Below the pieces are notes generated by a model. It did not search any database, was not told the origin of the DNA, and saw nothing but the letters and a program-made list of their open reading frames with translations. A stretch of DNA of 64,000 nucleotides from Photobacterium aquimaris (GTDB lineage Bacteria > Pseudomonadota > Gammaproteobacteria > Enterobacterales > Vibrionaceae). Location: positions 695,205 through 759,204 of the forward strand of contig NZ_MSCC01000001.1 in NCBI RefSeq assembly GCF_002954455.1. Direction: 5' to 3'. The translations under genes and the position numbers were made by a program. Of the stretch, positions 9,453 to 20,131 are shown piece after piece (position 1 is the first letter of the stretch; each line of letters starts with the position of its first letter).

Positions 9453-9477
9453 AAAAAGCCCTGAACATATCAGGGCT
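9453..9477 (-). terminator. Terminator of the ATP-grasp module
   Basis: On the minus strand AGCCCTGA and TCAGGGCT pair around a 5-nt loop and run into TTTTTATTATT. Confidence 0.8.
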
Positions 9478-9503
9478 AATAAAATTATTGCGTTAAAACC
9501 AGA

Positions 9504-10478
9504 TTAGAATTCAGGCTTAGCACCAAATTGATGCGCGCAATAGGCAACTCGTTCTTCAGGTGTTGGTGTATGTGCCGTCACACCCATTGCTTCAATATGA
9601 CGTAAGCGAGGTAATAAACCAGTACCGTTAGCGATTTGAATTGCTAACCCTGGGCGAGCATTAAGCTCTAATACCATTGGGCCTTTGGTTTTATCTAACA
9701 CCATATCGGTACCCATATATCCTAAACCTGTCATTTCCCATGCACTTGATGCGAGCACTAACAATTTATTCCATTCAGGAACTTTAAGTTCACTCAATAG
9801 ACGGTCAGTATCAGGGTGGCGCTCAATCGGTTGGTTAAATTGTACCGCTCGAATTGCTTTTCCTGACGCAATGTCGATACCGACACCAACGGCACCTTGG
9901 TGTAAGTTTGCTTTACCATCAGAGGCTGATGTTGAACAGCGCATCATTGCCATAACAGGGTAGCCTTTAAATACGATCACACGTACATCGGGCACACCTT
10001 CATAACTAAAGCCATCAAACACATTATCAAATTGAATCAGGTTCTCGACCATCGCAACATCATTTTTCCCCCCAAGCGAGAACAATCCTGCTAGCGTATT
10101 GGTAATGTGGCGCTCAACATCTTGCTTATTAATCTCAGCGCCAGAGGGCTTAACGTAAACGCCGTCTTTGTGCTTCACAATAACCAAAATGCCTTTACCA
10201 CCAGAGCCTTGAGCAGGTTTGATAACAAATCCTGGCCAGTCTTTAACCATATGATGAATATGCTTAACTGTTGCTTGGCTATCGATAACACCAATCAAAT
10301 CAGGAACTGTCGCTCCCGCTTGTTGAGCAATTAACTTAGTTTTTAATTTGTCATCCACAAGAGGATAACGACTACGGTCATTGTAACGTCCAATATAGCT
10401 ATGGTTACGTTTATTCATGCCCATGATGCCACGATCACGCAGTTTTTGTGGTGAAGTAAACTGTGAAAAAAATGACAT
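9504..10478 (-). CDS. Alpha-L-glutamate ligase-like (RimK-type ATP-grasp) protein
   Basis: ATP-grasp protein of 324 residues resembling the RimK-related family found beside membrane transglutaminase-like genes in gammaproteobacteria. The ATP-binding Lys87 (FVIKPAQ) and the glycine loop GSGGKG (91-96) are present, and the metal-binding ELNARPG lies near residue 272. It is the last gene of a three-gene set, only 3 bp after the 7TM gene, so the two are probably cotranslated. Family membership implies ligation of an amino acid to a protein or peptide carboxylate. The acceptor is unknown. Confidence 0.8.
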   Translation of the reverse strand: MSFFSQFTSPQKLRDRGIMGMNKRNHSYIGRYNDRSRYPLVDDKLKTKLIAQQAGATVPDLIGVIDSQATVKHIHHMVKDWPGFVIKPAQGSGGKGILVIVKHKDGVYVKPSGAEINKQDVERHITNTLAGLFSLGGKNDVAMVENLIQFDNVFDGFSYEGVPDVRVIVFKGYPVMAMMRCSTSASDGKANLHQGAVGVGIDIASGKAIRAVQFNQPIERHPDTDRLLSELKVPEWNKLLVLASSAWEMTGLGYMGTDMVLDKTKGPMVLELNARPGLAIQIANGTGLLPRLRHIEAMGVTAHTPTPEERVAYCAHQFGAKPEF

Positions 10479-10481
10479 AGG

Positions 10482-11996
10482 TTAGTCCTCAGCGAGTGGC
10501 TTAAAGCGACGTAACTCACTTAGACGATAACCAGTGTAGTTACCTAAGATTAAGATCGCTGCCAGAATAAGGAACTGCACACCAATAAAGTTAAACGTTA
10601 GATGACGAATAATAGGTGTTGTCATTGCAAGGTAAATTAATACTGAGGTTAACAGTGAACCACCACCTTGAATAAACACTTCTTTCGCGCCTTCTTCTTC
10701 CCATAAAATCGACATCCGCTCGATGGTCCATGACAAGATAATCATTGGGAAGAAGGTAATAGTTAGACCCTCAATCAGACCAATTTTAAATGCCACTACG
10801 GTGAATATCGAAATAATCAATATAACCGTTATTATGACCGCGGATATTCGTGCCACCAGAAGTAGGTTGAGTTTCGAGAGGTAACTTCGAATAATTAAAC
10901 CTGTACCTACAATAAGTAAGAAGCCAACAATACCAGTCAGTAATTGTGTTTGTACAAAAGCAACCGCGATCAATACTGGCATGAAAGTACCAGAGGTTTT
11001 TAATCCAATGATCACACGTAAGAACACCACAATTAGTGCACCGATAGGAACCAGCATGATGGTTTTAAACATCGCCTGTTCTTCAAGCGGTAAGCTATGG
11101 ATTGAGAAGTTCAGCAGATCTTCTGCTTTAATCTTTTCTTGGGTTGCACGTTGTGGCGTGATGTCTTGAGCAATAATCGAGAAACTGATGTTTGAGTTTC
11201 GACCACCTACTACATCAAGTAGCGCATTACCTTGCTGATTCCAAATCATCACATTTTCAGGTTTGCCTTGCTCGCCTGTAGTCAGGTTAAACAGTTGCCA
11301 GTTTTTTTGTTGCTTATCCCACACTTCAACCATTGGCGAAACACTTTGACGACGACGTCCATCTTCAAGTGTTAAGCCACTAACAATACGAGAATTGATG
11401 CCTTCAAGTGATAATAGGCTAGTAACTACATCAGCCGATGACATTGTATCAAGTAGCACCGCAGCATTTTGATTTTGCTTATCATGTAGCTCACGAATTA
11501 ACTCGCGCGCTAATGTCACATCATCAGCAGATAAATTACGCGCTTGGGTTAATAATGCGGTTGCTGCTGTTTGTTGTGGATTACTTAAGCTAACTTCAGC
11601 AGGCTCACCTTTAGGTGGTACAGGTTTATATTTAGCATGATCATCAACCAGTAATTGGGTTTTGTAATACAACACTTGTTTACCAATTGCGGTTCGTGTT
11701 GCCCAATCGGCTTGACGACCATCTTTGGTATTGTGGATCACAACAGAGTAACCAGGGGGTGATGAAGTACTTTCATCGATAAGAGTAAAGCCTTGCTGTG
11801 TGCCTGGTGCTGACATTTTCACTTGAACAGGATCGCCAATAGCATCGAATTGTACTCGAGCTTCAACTTCCCATACTGCCCGTTCTTTACCGGGGGTCCA
11901 TGGCACACCATAAACATCATGGCGGTACATGCTTAATCCTATACCTGAAATGATTAACAGCGATATAAGAATATAAAAGGGTATTCTAGACGTCAT
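10482..11996 (-). CDS. Inactive-transglutaminase / 7TM membrane protein
   Basis: A 504-residue inner-membrane protein. A signal anchor (residues 5-22) leads into a large periplasmic region to about residue 310 that matches the inactive transglutaminase-like domain of this family. About seven hydrophobic helices follow in the C-terminal third (from IMLVPIGALIVVFLRVIIGL onward). It lies between the ATP-grasp gene (3 bp away) and the retropepsin-like lipoprotein gene (14 bp away). The conserved association suggests a membrane-spanning unit linking a cytoplasmic ligase to a periplasmic protease; that link is inference. Confidence 0.78.
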   Translation of the reverse strand: MTSRIPFYILISLLIISGIGLSMYRHDVYGVPWTPGKERAVWEVEARVQFDAIGDPVQVKMSAPGTQQGFTLIDESTSSPPGYSVVIHNTKDGRQADWATRTAIGKQVLYYKTQLLVDDHAKYKPVPPKGEPAEVSLSNPQQTAATALLTQARNLSADDVTLARELIRELHDKQNQNAAVLLDTMSSADVVTSLLSLEGINSRIVSGLTLEDGRRRQSVSPMVEVWDKQQKNWQLFNLTTGEQGKPENVMIWNQQGNALLDVVGGRNSNISFSIIAQDITPQRATQEKIKAEDLLNFSIHSLPLEEQAMFKTIMLVPIGALIVVFLRVIIGLKTSGTFMPVLIAVAFVQTQLLTGIVGFLLIVGTGLIIRSYLSKLNLLLVARISAVIITVILIISIFTVVAFKIGLIEGLTITFFPMIILSWTIERMSILWEEEGAKEVFIQGGGSLLTSVLIYLAMTTPIIRHLTFNFIGVQFLILAAILILGNYTGYRLSELRRFKPLAED

Positions 11997-12010
11997 GACA
12001 TCCTCATCAT

Positions 12011-12820
12011 TTATTTGTTAACTTGGACTGGTTTGGGCTCAGTCTTTCCCTGAACAAATTGTTTACCTACATCAACTAGCGCAATATCTTTAAAGAATTC
12101 ACGGCCAAGTAAAATAGGAAAATCCATTTTCGTTCTGTCTGCGAGAGTAAATTGTGCTTTTTCGTGTAGCTTACCTAAAGTGATCCAAGCTTCGATAACA
12201 GGTCGGCGAACGGCTTCTTCAGAGGTTGACTGACGAATACGTACCCAGCGGAAAATAGGTGCTTCAATGGTTTCTGGTTTTGCTTTGTTATTCGCTGCAA
12301 TTTCTGCTGGTGTATCCTCGGCAGAATCATGACTTAAATTAAAACGAACCCATTCTTTACCGTCACGTTCAAACGTTTGTACATCGATTGCATTTAGCGA
12401 TGATGTGGTCGCACCTGTATCTACACGTGCTTTAAAGTGGCTTTTAACTGAGTCTATCCATACCCATTCTTCTTGACCTAAAATAGCTTTACCATTCGCG
12501 GTTTTAGAGTCGGTGGCAGGTTGCTCCACAGGAACACGAACAATTTGTTTTTCAATAATGACTTTAGGCTGAGTTCGGCTCTTATGCTTAAGAAATTTTA
12601 TATCTTTTGAGATAGATGCTAATTTTCTTTCAAGTTGGCCTATATATTGCTGTTGGTTTTCAACGTGTGTAGAAACATTATTGATTTTAGTATCAATATG
12701 CGTTTCAACATTATTGATTGCAGCTAAAGTTTGTTGGTGATTTTTCTCTAGCGTTGCATTTGAGGTGCATCCTGAAAGTATCGCTAGTGCAATTACTGAT
12801 ACGCTAAGACGAAGCATCAT
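12011..12820 (-). CDS. Retropepsin-like (ATP-dependent zinc protease family) lipoprotein
   Basis: A 269-residue protein with a lipoprotein signal peptide (lipobox LSGC, Cys18). A coiled-coil-like region of about 60 residues follows, then a C-terminal domain of the family long labelled ATP-dependent zinc protease (RimB-like). The aspartic protease motif DTGA is at residues 134-137, and FPILLGREF fits the second half of a retropepsin fold. I infer an outer-membrane lipoprotein with periplasmic protease activity. Two adjacent ATGs lie after AGGAG; the second gives better spacing. It is the first gene of the module. Confidence 0.8.
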   Translation of the reverse strand: MMLRLSVSVIALAILSGCTSNATLEKNHQQTLAAINNVETHIDTKINNVSTHVENQQQYIGQLERKLASISKDIKFLKHKSRTQPKVIIEKQIVRVPVEQPATDSKTANGKAILGQEEWVWIDSVKSHFKARVDTGATTSSLNAIDVQTFERDGKEWVRFNLSHDSAEDTPAEIAANNKAKPETIEAPIFRWVRIRQSTSEEAVRRPVIEAWITLGKLHEKAQFTLADRTKMDFPILLGREFFKDIALVDVGKQFVQGKTEPKPVQVNK

Positions 12821-12867
12821 ATCTCCTATGTGCGTCTGTTTTATATAATAACAACATTAGTTTACAT

Positions 12868-12897
12868 CAAAAAAGGGATGCAAACAGCATCCCTTTT
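12868..12897 (-). terminator. Terminator of cmoAB
   Basis: AAAAGGGATGC and GCATCCCTTTT form an 11-bp stem with a 5-nt loop; on the minus strand it ends in T6. Confidence 0.85.
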
Positions 12898-12905
12898 GTC
12901 AGTCG

Positions 12906-13880
12906 TTAGTCAGGATTCCGTCCAATAAGAATCGCACGTCGAGGAGCAGGATAACCTTCTATCGTTTTTGAGTTATCTTCCTGATTTAAGTATTCTGGAA
13001 GGGAATTATTTGTCATCCAGTTGGTTGTTCTTTGTTCATCTGTAGTAGTAATATTCTCATCAACAATACGTACATCAACAAAGCCACATTTTTCCATCCA
13101 TACTTTTAAAGCCTTAGCAGATGGGAAAAAATACACATTATGCATTTGTGCATAACGGTGAGTCGGTACCAACACGGTATTCTCATCACCATCGATAACT
13201 AATGTCTCTAAAATTACCTCACCGCCAGCTCGTAATTGATTCTTTAATTGCAGAATATGATCTAATGGTGAACGGCGGTGATAAAGAACGCCCATACTGA
13301 ATACAGTATCAAACGCTTTTAACTCAGGTAATTGCTCAATACCTAAAGGCAGTAAATATGCTCGCTCGTCTTGGCCCATTAAACGCTTAATGGCTTCAAA
13401 CTGAATTAAGAATAGACTTGATGGATCAATACCGACAGTTAGCTTGGCACCTTCACCGAGCATACGCCACATATGGTAGCCATTGCCACAGCCAACATCT
13501 AATACGCTGCGGCCTTTTAATGGGGTAATGTGAGGTAATACACGATCCCATTTCCAATCAGAGCGCCACTCAGTATCGATATGAATATCGTGGATAGTGA
13601 AAGGGCCTTTACGCCATGGGTGCAATAAGCGTAATAGACTTTCTAAACGCTTTTTTTCACCATCGGCAATAGGAACTTGGTTATGTACACTGACTTCGTT
13701 TTTTAGATCAATAATATCGGGTTTATCGGTTGGAAACTTTTGTAGCGCACGTACCCAACGCGCCATGTCACCGTGTTCTTGTTGTTCCCAATCACTTAAT
13801 TGTTTAGGTAGAGTATTTAACCATGGGCGCAACGTTTCATGTTGAGCGAGAAGTTGATAAAAAGCTGAAAAACTAAACAT
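12906..13880 (-). CDS. cmoB: tRNA U34 carboxymethyltransferase
   Basis: Transfers the carboxymethyl group of carboxy-SAM to 5-hydroxyuridine at wobble position 34. The SAM motif [11 protein letters not shown] and the long family blocks [31 protein letters not shown] and GYPAPRRA are unmistakable. A longer frame reaches 13994 but would overlap cmoA; the start ATG at 13880 ([11 protein letters not shown]) aligns with E. coli CmoB and gives 324 residues, 16 bp after the cmoA stop. It is cotranscribed with cmoA, which supplies the cofactor. Confidence 0.95.
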   Translation of the reverse strand: MFSFSAFYQLLAQHETLRPWLNTLPKQLSDWEQQEHGDMARWVRALQKFPTDKPDIIDLKNEVSVHNQVPIADGEKKRLESLLRLLHPWRKGPFTIHDIHIDTEWRSDWKWDRVLPHITPLKGRSVLDVGCGNGYHMWRMLGEGAKLTVGIDPSSLFLIQFEAIKRLMGQDERAYLLPLGIEQLPELKAFDTVFSMGVLYHRRSPLDHILQLKNQLRAGGEVILETLVIDGDENTVLVPTHRYAQMHNVYFFPSAKALKVWMEKCGFVDVRIVDENITTTDEQRTTNWMTNNSLPEYLNQEDNSKTIEGYPAPRRAILIGRNPD

Positions 13881-13896
13881 ATTGGAACTGTAAACC

Positions 13897-14661
<765 letters not shown>

Positions 14662-14799
14662 CTACAGGGACTGTGATGGCGGTTTATGTTAAACAGCTGC
14701 CATCAGGTGATCCATCACCTTTGAAAGGTCGCGTATTGTAGAGAAAATAGCAGCATTTGTCTTTAATAATTGTAAATGGTGGTCTGAGTTTGGTCGTTG

Positions 14800-15696
14800 T
14801 TATAGTAGCGAGATCTGTTGATTTTGTTGTAAGTGTTGAGGCTGTGCTAAATCAACTAAGGGGATTGTCAGCGCAATTTGTTGCTGTAAACGCCGATATA
14901 AACGCATCGCCGATTCCGGCGCATAGTTGTTATCCGGCGAATGAACAAACAGATACGGTTGTTTGCCTTCAGCCAGCCATAAAGGAATACGCTGTAACCA
15001 GTTATTAAAGAAAGGATCATTATGGCTATCATTTGGATGGCCGATAAACCGAATCACAGGGTTATTGGCAGTTGCTATCGCATGCACGGGTAAGCGAGGC
15101 TTTTTGCGTTGAGCCTCAATAATTGCTGCAGTGGTAGCTTGGGCGGAGAAAAGCGGCCGACTATCCATAATAATTCGATTGCTGTTTTTTTCAATTAATA
15201 AGCGGTTAAGCGCTTGTTCGGCCGCGCCTTTGGTAAAAAAATCAGGATGACGAACTTCAACACCGGTGGTGAGGTGTGATGGGAATTTATTCAGAAATTG
15301 AGCTAATACTGGTAATGCATCAGGGCCAAATTGGGCAGGCAATTGAATTTTCCAGATCGCGGTTTTAGGTGCTAAAACGTGCATTGTATTGAGAAAATCA
15401 GCAACAGCTTGATCACAATGGCGGAGTTGTTGTTGATGCGTAATAGTTTGCGGCAGTTTAAAGGTAAATCGAAAATGGTCAGGGGTAGCATCATGCCATT
15501 TTTTAACCGTTGTCATATGAGGCGTGGCATAGAAGGTGGTATTACCTTCAACGGTAGTAAATATTTCGGCATAACGAGCTAGACGATCGCCACTTTTGCA
15601 GCCTTTACCGTATAAGCTTTGAATCCAATGATTATGTGACCATTGAGTTAACCCTAATCGCAATGGTAACGCATTGCAAGCCATAGCCTTTGTCAT
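14800..15696 (-). CDS. yecE: DUF72 family protein YecE
   Basis: DUF72 family protein (TIM-barrel-like, function unknown) of 298 residues. Typical blocks are GLTQWSHNHW near the N-terminus, the EGNTTFYATP stretch, HFRFTFKLP, VEVRHPDFF and the C-terminal PYLFVHSPDN. A TTG at 15708 opens the frame, but ATG at 15696 has GAGGGT 6 bases upstream and is preferred. In E. coli yecE also lies between aspS and cmoAB. It diverges from aspS. Confidence 0.88.
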   Translation of the reverse strand: MTKAMACNALPLRLGLTQWSHNHWIQSLYGKGCKSGDRLARYAEIFTTVEGNTTFYATPHMTTVKKWHDATPDHFRFTFKLPQTITHQQQLRHCDQAVADFLNTMHVLAPKTAIWKIQLPAQFGPDALPVLAQFLNKFPSHLTTGVEVRHPDFFTKGAAEQALNRLLIEKNSNRIIMDSRPLFSAQATTAAIIEAQRKKPRLPVHAIATANNPVIRFIGHPNDSHNDPFFNNWLQRIPLWLAEGKQPYLFVHSPDNNYAPESAMRLYRRLQQQIALTIPLVDLAQPQHLQQNQQISLL

Positions 15697-16023
15697 GAAT
15701 ACCCTCAATGGAGTTAAGATAAATACGGTTTAATTTTAAAGTATTCGTTCAAGAAAAGCTTAAATTACCGTCATTAGAAAAAGATCATTGAGGATTCCAT
15801 TTTTGATTGGTGGTAGATCGTGCGAATAAACGTGCGGTTAACTTCGCAAACGGAGGCTGTTTGGGTATAATAGCTCGTTATTTTTGCCTCTTGGCCGGCT
15901 TGCTATCCAATTTTATGCGTAAATTAGACAGCAAGCGGTCGGGATTGAACCAGTTGTGCTTTGGTTAACAGTAAACTGTAACTTAAACACAAGCATGCTA
16001 AATATATAGATTGGGAATTTCTT
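15697..16023. other. Divergent yecE-aspS intergenic region
   Basis: A 327-bp region with no coding frame. The only clear signal is the aspS promoter candidate listed separately; the rest, including about 150 bp of aspS leader, shows nothing I recognise. Confidence 0.6.
15843..15871 (+). promoter_or_regulatory. Candidate aspS promoter
   Basis: A perfect TATAAT -10 (15866-15871) lies 17 bp after a weak -35 (TTCGCA). Transcription would start about 145 bp before aspS. Confidence 0.5.
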
Positions 16024-17808
16024 ATGCGCACCCATTATTGTGGACACCTAAATAAGTCCCTTGCAGGACAAACAGTAGATTTATGCGGTTGGGTTAACCG
16101 TCGCCGTGATTTGGGCGGTCTTATCTTTATTGATATGCGTGATCGCGAAGGTGTGGTTCAGGTTGTTATTGATCCTGATATGACAGAGATCTTCGGACTA
16201 GCTAACCAATTACGTAACGAGTTTTGTATTCGTCTAACGGGTGAAGTGCGTGAGCGTCCTGAAAGCCAATGCAATAAAGACATGGCAACAGGTGAAGTTG
16301 AAATTTATGCAACTGGCCTTGAAATTATCAACCGTTCAGAAGCGTTACCACTTGATTTCAACCAAAAGAACTCAGAAGAGCAACGCCTTAAATACCGTTA
16401 TTTAGATCTTCGTCGTCCAGAAATGAGCGATCGCATCAAACTTCGTGCTAAAGCATCAAGCTTTGTACGTCGTTTCCTTGATGATAATGCATTCCTTGAT
16501 ATCGAAACACCAGTACTAACAAAAGCAACACCTGAAGGTGCACGTGACTACCTAGTACCAAGTCGTGTTCATAAAGGTAAATTCTACGCATTACCACAAT
16601 CACCACAGCTATTTAAGCAGCTGTTAATGATGTCTGGTTTTGATCGTTACTACCAAATCGTTAAATGTTTCCGTGATGAAGATTTACGTGCTGACCGTCA
16701 GCCTGAATTTACTCAAATCGATATCGAAACATCTTTCATGTCAGCAGATCAAGTGCGTGCGACAACTGAAAAAATGATCACTGATATGTGGAAAGAGCTA
16801 CTTAACGTAGATCTTGGCACATTCCCTGTAATGACATTTGAAGAAGCAGCACGTCGTTTCGGCTCTGATAAGCCTGATCTACGTAACCCACTAGAGTTAG
16901 TAGATGTTGCTGATATTCTTAAAGATGTTGAGTTCCAAGTATTCTCAGCACCAGCAAATGATCCTAAAGGTCGCGTCGCTGTTATTCGTGTACCTGGTGG
17001 TGCATCGCTAAGCCGTAAGCAACTTGATGAGTACACTAAGTTTGTCGGTATTTACGGTGCGAAAGGCTTAGCATGGATGAAGGTTAACGATCGCGCTGCA
17101 GGTATTGAGGGTGTTCAATCTCCAGTGGCTAAGTTCCTAAACGAAGAAGTGGTAGCTAATCTTCTTGAGCGTACTCAAGCAGAATCTGGCGATATCATTC
17201 TATTTGGTGCTGATAGTAAGCGTGTTGTTACAGAAGCAATGGGTGCACTTCGCCTGAAACTGGGTGAAGATCTAGAGCTAACCGATAAGGCAGCATGGAA
17301 ACCACTTTGGGTTGTTGATTTCCCAATGTTTGAAGAAAATGAAGATGGTTCATTGTCTGCAATGCACCACCCATTTACTTCACCACTAAACCTAACTCCA
17401 GAAGAGCTAGCAGCTAACCCTGCAGCTGCGCTATCAAATGCGTACGATATGGTTATCAATGGTTATGAAGTGGGCGGTGGTTCTGTACGTATTCACAATT
17501 CAGCAATGCAATCAACAGTATTTGGTATTCTAGGTATCTCAACTGAAGAGCAACGTCTGAAGTTTGGTTTCTTACTTGATGCACTGCAGTTTGGTACACC
17601 ACCACACGCAGGTCTTGCATTTGGTCTTGACCGTTTGGTAATGCTACTTTGTGGTACTGATAACATTCGTGATGTTATTGCGTTCCCTAAAACAACAGCA
17701 GCAGCATGTCTATTGACTGATGCGCCAAGCCTAGCAAACCCAGCATCACTAGAAGAGCTTTCTATTGCTGTAAATATTGCTAAGAAAAAAGAACAAGATC
17801 AACAGTAA
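16024..17808 (+). CDS. aspS: Aspartate-tRNA ligase
   Basis: Class IIb synthetase charging tRNA-Asp; 594 residues, the usual bacterial length including the GAD insertion domain. Motifs in order are an N-terminal OB anticodon-binding fold ([20 protein letters not shown]), motif 2 ([19 protein letters not shown]) and motif 3 ([12 protein letters not shown]). The GAD insert falls around residues 290-400. It is monocistronic and ends in a double hairpin. Confidence 0.98.
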   Translation: MRTHYCGHLNKSLAGQTVDLCGWVNRRRDLGGLIFIDMRDREGVVQVVIDPDMTEIFGLANQLRNEFCIRLTGEVRERPESQCNKDMATGEVEIYATGLEIINRSEALPLDFNQKNSEEQRLKYRYLDLRRPEMSDRIKLRAKASSFVRRFLDDNAFLDIETPVLTKATPEGARDYLVPSRVHKGKFYALPQSPQLFKQLLMMSGFDRYYQIVKCFRDEDLRADRQPEFTQIDIETSFMSADQVRATTEKMITDMWKELLNVDLGTFPVMTFEEAARRFGSDKPDLRNPLELVDVADILKDVEFQVFSAPANDPKGRVAVIRVPGGASLSRKQLDEYTKFVGIYGAKGLAWMKVNDRAAGIEGVQSPVAKFLNEEVVANLLERTQAESGDIILFGADSKRVVTEAMGALRLKLGEDLELTDKAAWKPLWVVDFPMFEENEDGSLSAMHHPFTSPLNLTPEELAANPAAALSNAYDMVINGYEVGGGSVRIHNSAMQSTVFGILGISTEEQRLKFGFLLDALQFGTPPHAGLAFGLDRLVMLLCGTDNIRDVIAFPKTTAAACLLTDAPSLANPASLEELSIAVNIAKKKEQDQQ

Positions 17809-17822
17809 TCTTATGTTGTTAA

Positions 17823-17854
17823 CTGCCATTTAGCCTAAACAGGCTAGATGGCAG
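17823..17854 (+). other. Extended hairpin downstream of aspS
   Basis: CTGCCAT-TAGCCT and AGGCTA-ATGGCAG pair with one internal mismatch around a 4-nt loop, 14 bases after the stop. No T tract follows, so it would protect the 3' end or assist the next terminator. Confidence 0.6.
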
Positions 17855-17863
17855 CTTAGAATG

Positions 17864-17897
17864 AGCCAATCACCTAATACTGGGATTGGCTTTTTTT
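17864..17897 (+). terminator. Terminator of aspS
   Basis: AGCCAATC and GATTGGCT form an 8-bp stem followed by T7. Confidence 0.85.
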
Positions 17898-18006
17898 ATA
17901 ACTATTAGATTTAACACTGTTTTGGTAAAAGTCTTTTGTTCGCTTTCATGCTGTATTTAGTTTATGTTTTTTAGAGGATATTAATTAATCGTAGCAGGAG
18001 ATACTC

Positions 18007-18753
18007 ATGGCTGGTCACAGTAAGTTTGCCAATATTAAACACCGCAAGGCTGCTCAAGATGCCAAGCGAGGTAAAATTTTTACTAAGCTAATTCGTGAAA
18101 TTACCGTTGCAGCAAAAGAAGGCGGTGCTGAACCCGAGAATAATCCACGTCTACGTGCTGCGATTGATAAAGCATTATCAAATAATATGACGCGCGATAC
18201 CATTAACCGTGCAGCTAGTCGTGGTGCTGGTGGTGAAGGTGATGACGGCGTAGAAACTGTTATTTATGAAGGCTATGGCCCTGCTGGTACAGCGGTGATG
18301 GTTGAGTGTATGACAGATAACCGTAATCGTACCGTATCTGGTGTACGCCATGCCTTTTCAAAAGCGGGTGGTAATTTAGGGACTGATGGTAGTGTAAGTT
18401 ACCTTTTTGAGAAGAAAGGGGTTATTTCATACGCGGCTGGGCTAGATGAAGATGCGGTAATGGAAGTGGCATTAGAAGCAGGTGCTGATGACATTGAAAC
18501 TAATGATGATGGTTTGATTGATGTTTATACCACGCCTGCTGATTTTGGCGCTGTGAAAGATGCATTAGATAACGCTGGCTTTGCTGCTGAGAACGCAGAA
18601 GTCACATTAGTTCCGTCAACCAAAGCTGAATTGGACATAACAACAGCACCTAAACTGTTACGGTTAATTGATGCGTTAGAAGATCTGGATGATGTTCAAG
18701 AAGTTTATCATAATGGTGATATGTCAGATGAAGTTGCTGCAGCACTAGAGTAA
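18007..18753 (+). CDS. yebC: YebC/PmpR family DNA-binding regulatory protein
   Basis: A 248-residue YebC-family protein. The N-terminus [20 protein letters not shown] and the block [22 protein letters not shown] are diagnostic. Relatives act as transcription regulators or as translation factors at proline-rich stretches; which applies here is not visible. It heads the yebC-ruvC pair, 20 bp before ruvC, in the order known from E. coli. A GCAGGAG ribosome binding site precedes the ATG. Confidence 0.95.
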   Translation: MAGHSKFANIKHRKAAQDAKRGKIFTKLIREITVAAKEGGAEPENNPRLRAAIDKALSNNMTRDTINRAASRGAGGEGDDGVETVIYEGYGPAGTAVMVECMTDNRNRTVSGVRHAFSKAGGNLGTDGSVSYLFEKKGVISYAAGLDEDAVMEVALEAGADDIETNDDGLIDVYTTPADFGAVKDALDNAGFAAENAEVTLVPSTKAELDITTAPKLLRLIDALEDLDDVQEVYHNGDMSDEVAAALE

Positions 18754-18773
18754 GTGTTTGCTTCGGAATATAA

Positions 18774-19295
18774 ATGTCAATTATTTTAGGTATTGACCCC
18801 GGTTCAAGGATCACGGGTTATGGGGTTATTCGTCAAGTCGGACGCAAACTTGAATATTTAGGTAGTGGGTGTATTCGTACATCATGTCCAGATATTCCCG
18901 GTCGATTAAAGCAGATTTATGCTGGGGTTTCTGAGGTTATTACTCAATTTCAACCTGATTGTTTTGCGATTGAGCAAGTGTTTATGGGCAAAAATGCCAG
19001 TTCAGCTATCAAGCTCGGTCAAGCACGTGGCAGTGCGATTGTTGCCGCAGTGAATGCCGATTTGCCTGTCAGTGAATATGCTGCGCGATTGATAAAGCAA
19101 GCTGTTGTGGGTAATGGTGGTGCTGATAAAGCCCAAGTGCAACATATGGTGTGCTCAGTACTTAAGCTCGAAGGAAAACCTCAAGCCGATGCTGCTGATG
19201 CATTAGCGATTGCTATTTGTCATGCTCATACACATAAAACGTTAATTGCGATGGCAGGTAAAGCCACCAGTGCTCGTCGCGGCCGTTATCGTTAA
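18774..19295 (+). CDS. ruvC: Holliday junction resolvase RuvC
   Basis: Resolves Holliday junctions by paired nicks after branch migration by RuvAB. The 173-residue protein has the catalytic Asp in ILGIDPGSR, the Glu in AIEQVFM and the C-terminal acidic pair in [16 protein letters not shown]. It follows yebC closely and is terminated separately from ruvAB. Confidence 0.97.
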   Translation: MSIILGIDPGSRITGYGVIRQVGRKLEYLGSGCIRTSCPDIPGRLKQIYAGVSEVITQFQPDCFAIEQVFMGKNASSAIKLGQARGSAIVAAVNADLPVSEYAARLIKQAVVGNGGADKAQVQHMVCSVLKLEGKPQADAADALAIAICHAHTHKTLIAMAGKATSARRGRYR

Positions 19296-19317
19296 TTGAT
19301 TTGATTATCGTGGTTAT

Positions 19318-19342
19318 AAAAAGCAGCAGTCGCTGCTTTTTT
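19318..19342 (+). terminator. Terminator of yebC-ruvC
   Basis: AAAAAGCAGC and GCTGCTTTTTT pair around a 4-nt loop. Confidence 0.8.
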
Positions 19343-19415
19343 ATCGACTTAATTTTATGACATCACAGATTGTGGGTTTTCTAAGTCAGGTTTAGTAAAG
19401 ATCACACATAAAGGG

Positions 19416-19431
19416 CTGGATATTGATCCAG
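19416..19431 (+). promoter_or_regulatory. LexA (SOS) box upstream of ruvA
   Basis: CTGGATATTGATCCAG is a CTG-N10-CAG palindrome and differs at only two bases from the E. coli ruvAB SOS box as I remember it. It lies 50 bp before the ruvA GTG and separates the SOS-controlled ruvAB unit from yebC-ruvC. Confidence 0.8.
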
Positions 19432-19480
19432 TAGTTTACTATTCTAGTGCCAGTTTACTTCCTATTATAGAGATGATGTT

Positions 19481-20104
19481 GTGATTGGTCGACTACGCGG
19501 AATTGTGATTGAAAAACAGCCACCAGAAGTACTACTTGAAGTGGGCGGCATTGGCTATGAAGTACAGATGCCAATGAGTTGTTTCTATGAGTTACCAGAG
19601 ATTGGTCAAGAAGCGATTATTTTTACTCACTTTGTGGTGCGTGAAGATGCACAATTATTGTATGGGTTTAATAAAAAAAGTGAGCGTGAATTGTTCCGTG
19701 AAGTTATTAAAGCCAATGGTGTCGGACCTAAATTAGGATTAGCTATTTTATCGGCAATGACAGCAAGTCAATTTGTGCGCAGTGTCGAATTAGAAGATGT
19801 TACCACACTGGTTAAAATTCCAGGTGTGGGTAAAAAAACCGCTGAACGATTAGTGGTTGAGATGAAAGATCGTCTGAAGGGTTGGGGTGAAGGTGATTTA
19901 TTTACCGCAGCACTCGATACCGCAGCGTCTAATGCTGAAATTCAACATCCAGCAGCGCAAGCCCGTGCTGAAGATGAAGCTGTTAGCGCGTTAGTGGCGT
20001 TAGGATATAAACCACAAATTGCAGCAAAAGTTGTAGCACAAGTCGCTCAACCAGACATGACTAGTGAAGCGATTATTCGTGATGCACTTCGTTCAATGGT
20101 GTAA
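19481..20104 (+). CDS. ruvA: Holliday junction branch migration protein RuvA
   Basis: DNA-binding tetramer that loads the RuvB motor at Holliday junctions. It has 207 residues and a GTG start, as in E. coli. The N-terminal OB fold begins [20 protein letters not shown]; HhH motifs are seen in [14 protein letters not shown] and [17 protein letters not shown]; the C-terminal domain III ([11 protein letters not shown]) contacts RuvB. A LexA box precedes it. Confidence 0.97.
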   Translation: MIGRLRGIVIEKQPPEVLLEVGGIGYEVQMPMSCFYELPEIGQEAIIFTHFVVREDAQLLYGFNKKSERELFREVIKANGVGPKLGLAILSAMTASQFVRSVELEDVTTLVKIPGVGKKTAERLVVEMKDRLKGWGEGDLFTAALDTAASNAEIQHPAAQARAEDEAVSALVALGYKPQIAAKVVAQVAQPDMTSEAIIRDALRSMV

Positions 20105-20131
20105 TTACACATTCTGTAATAGGTATTTATT

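Noticed and set aside
14705..14720. AGGTGAT-CC-ATCACCT palindrome upstream of cmoA as a terminator
   Set aside because: The 2-base loop and the absence of a T run make a terminator unlikely; with no known regulator match it was left out of the features.
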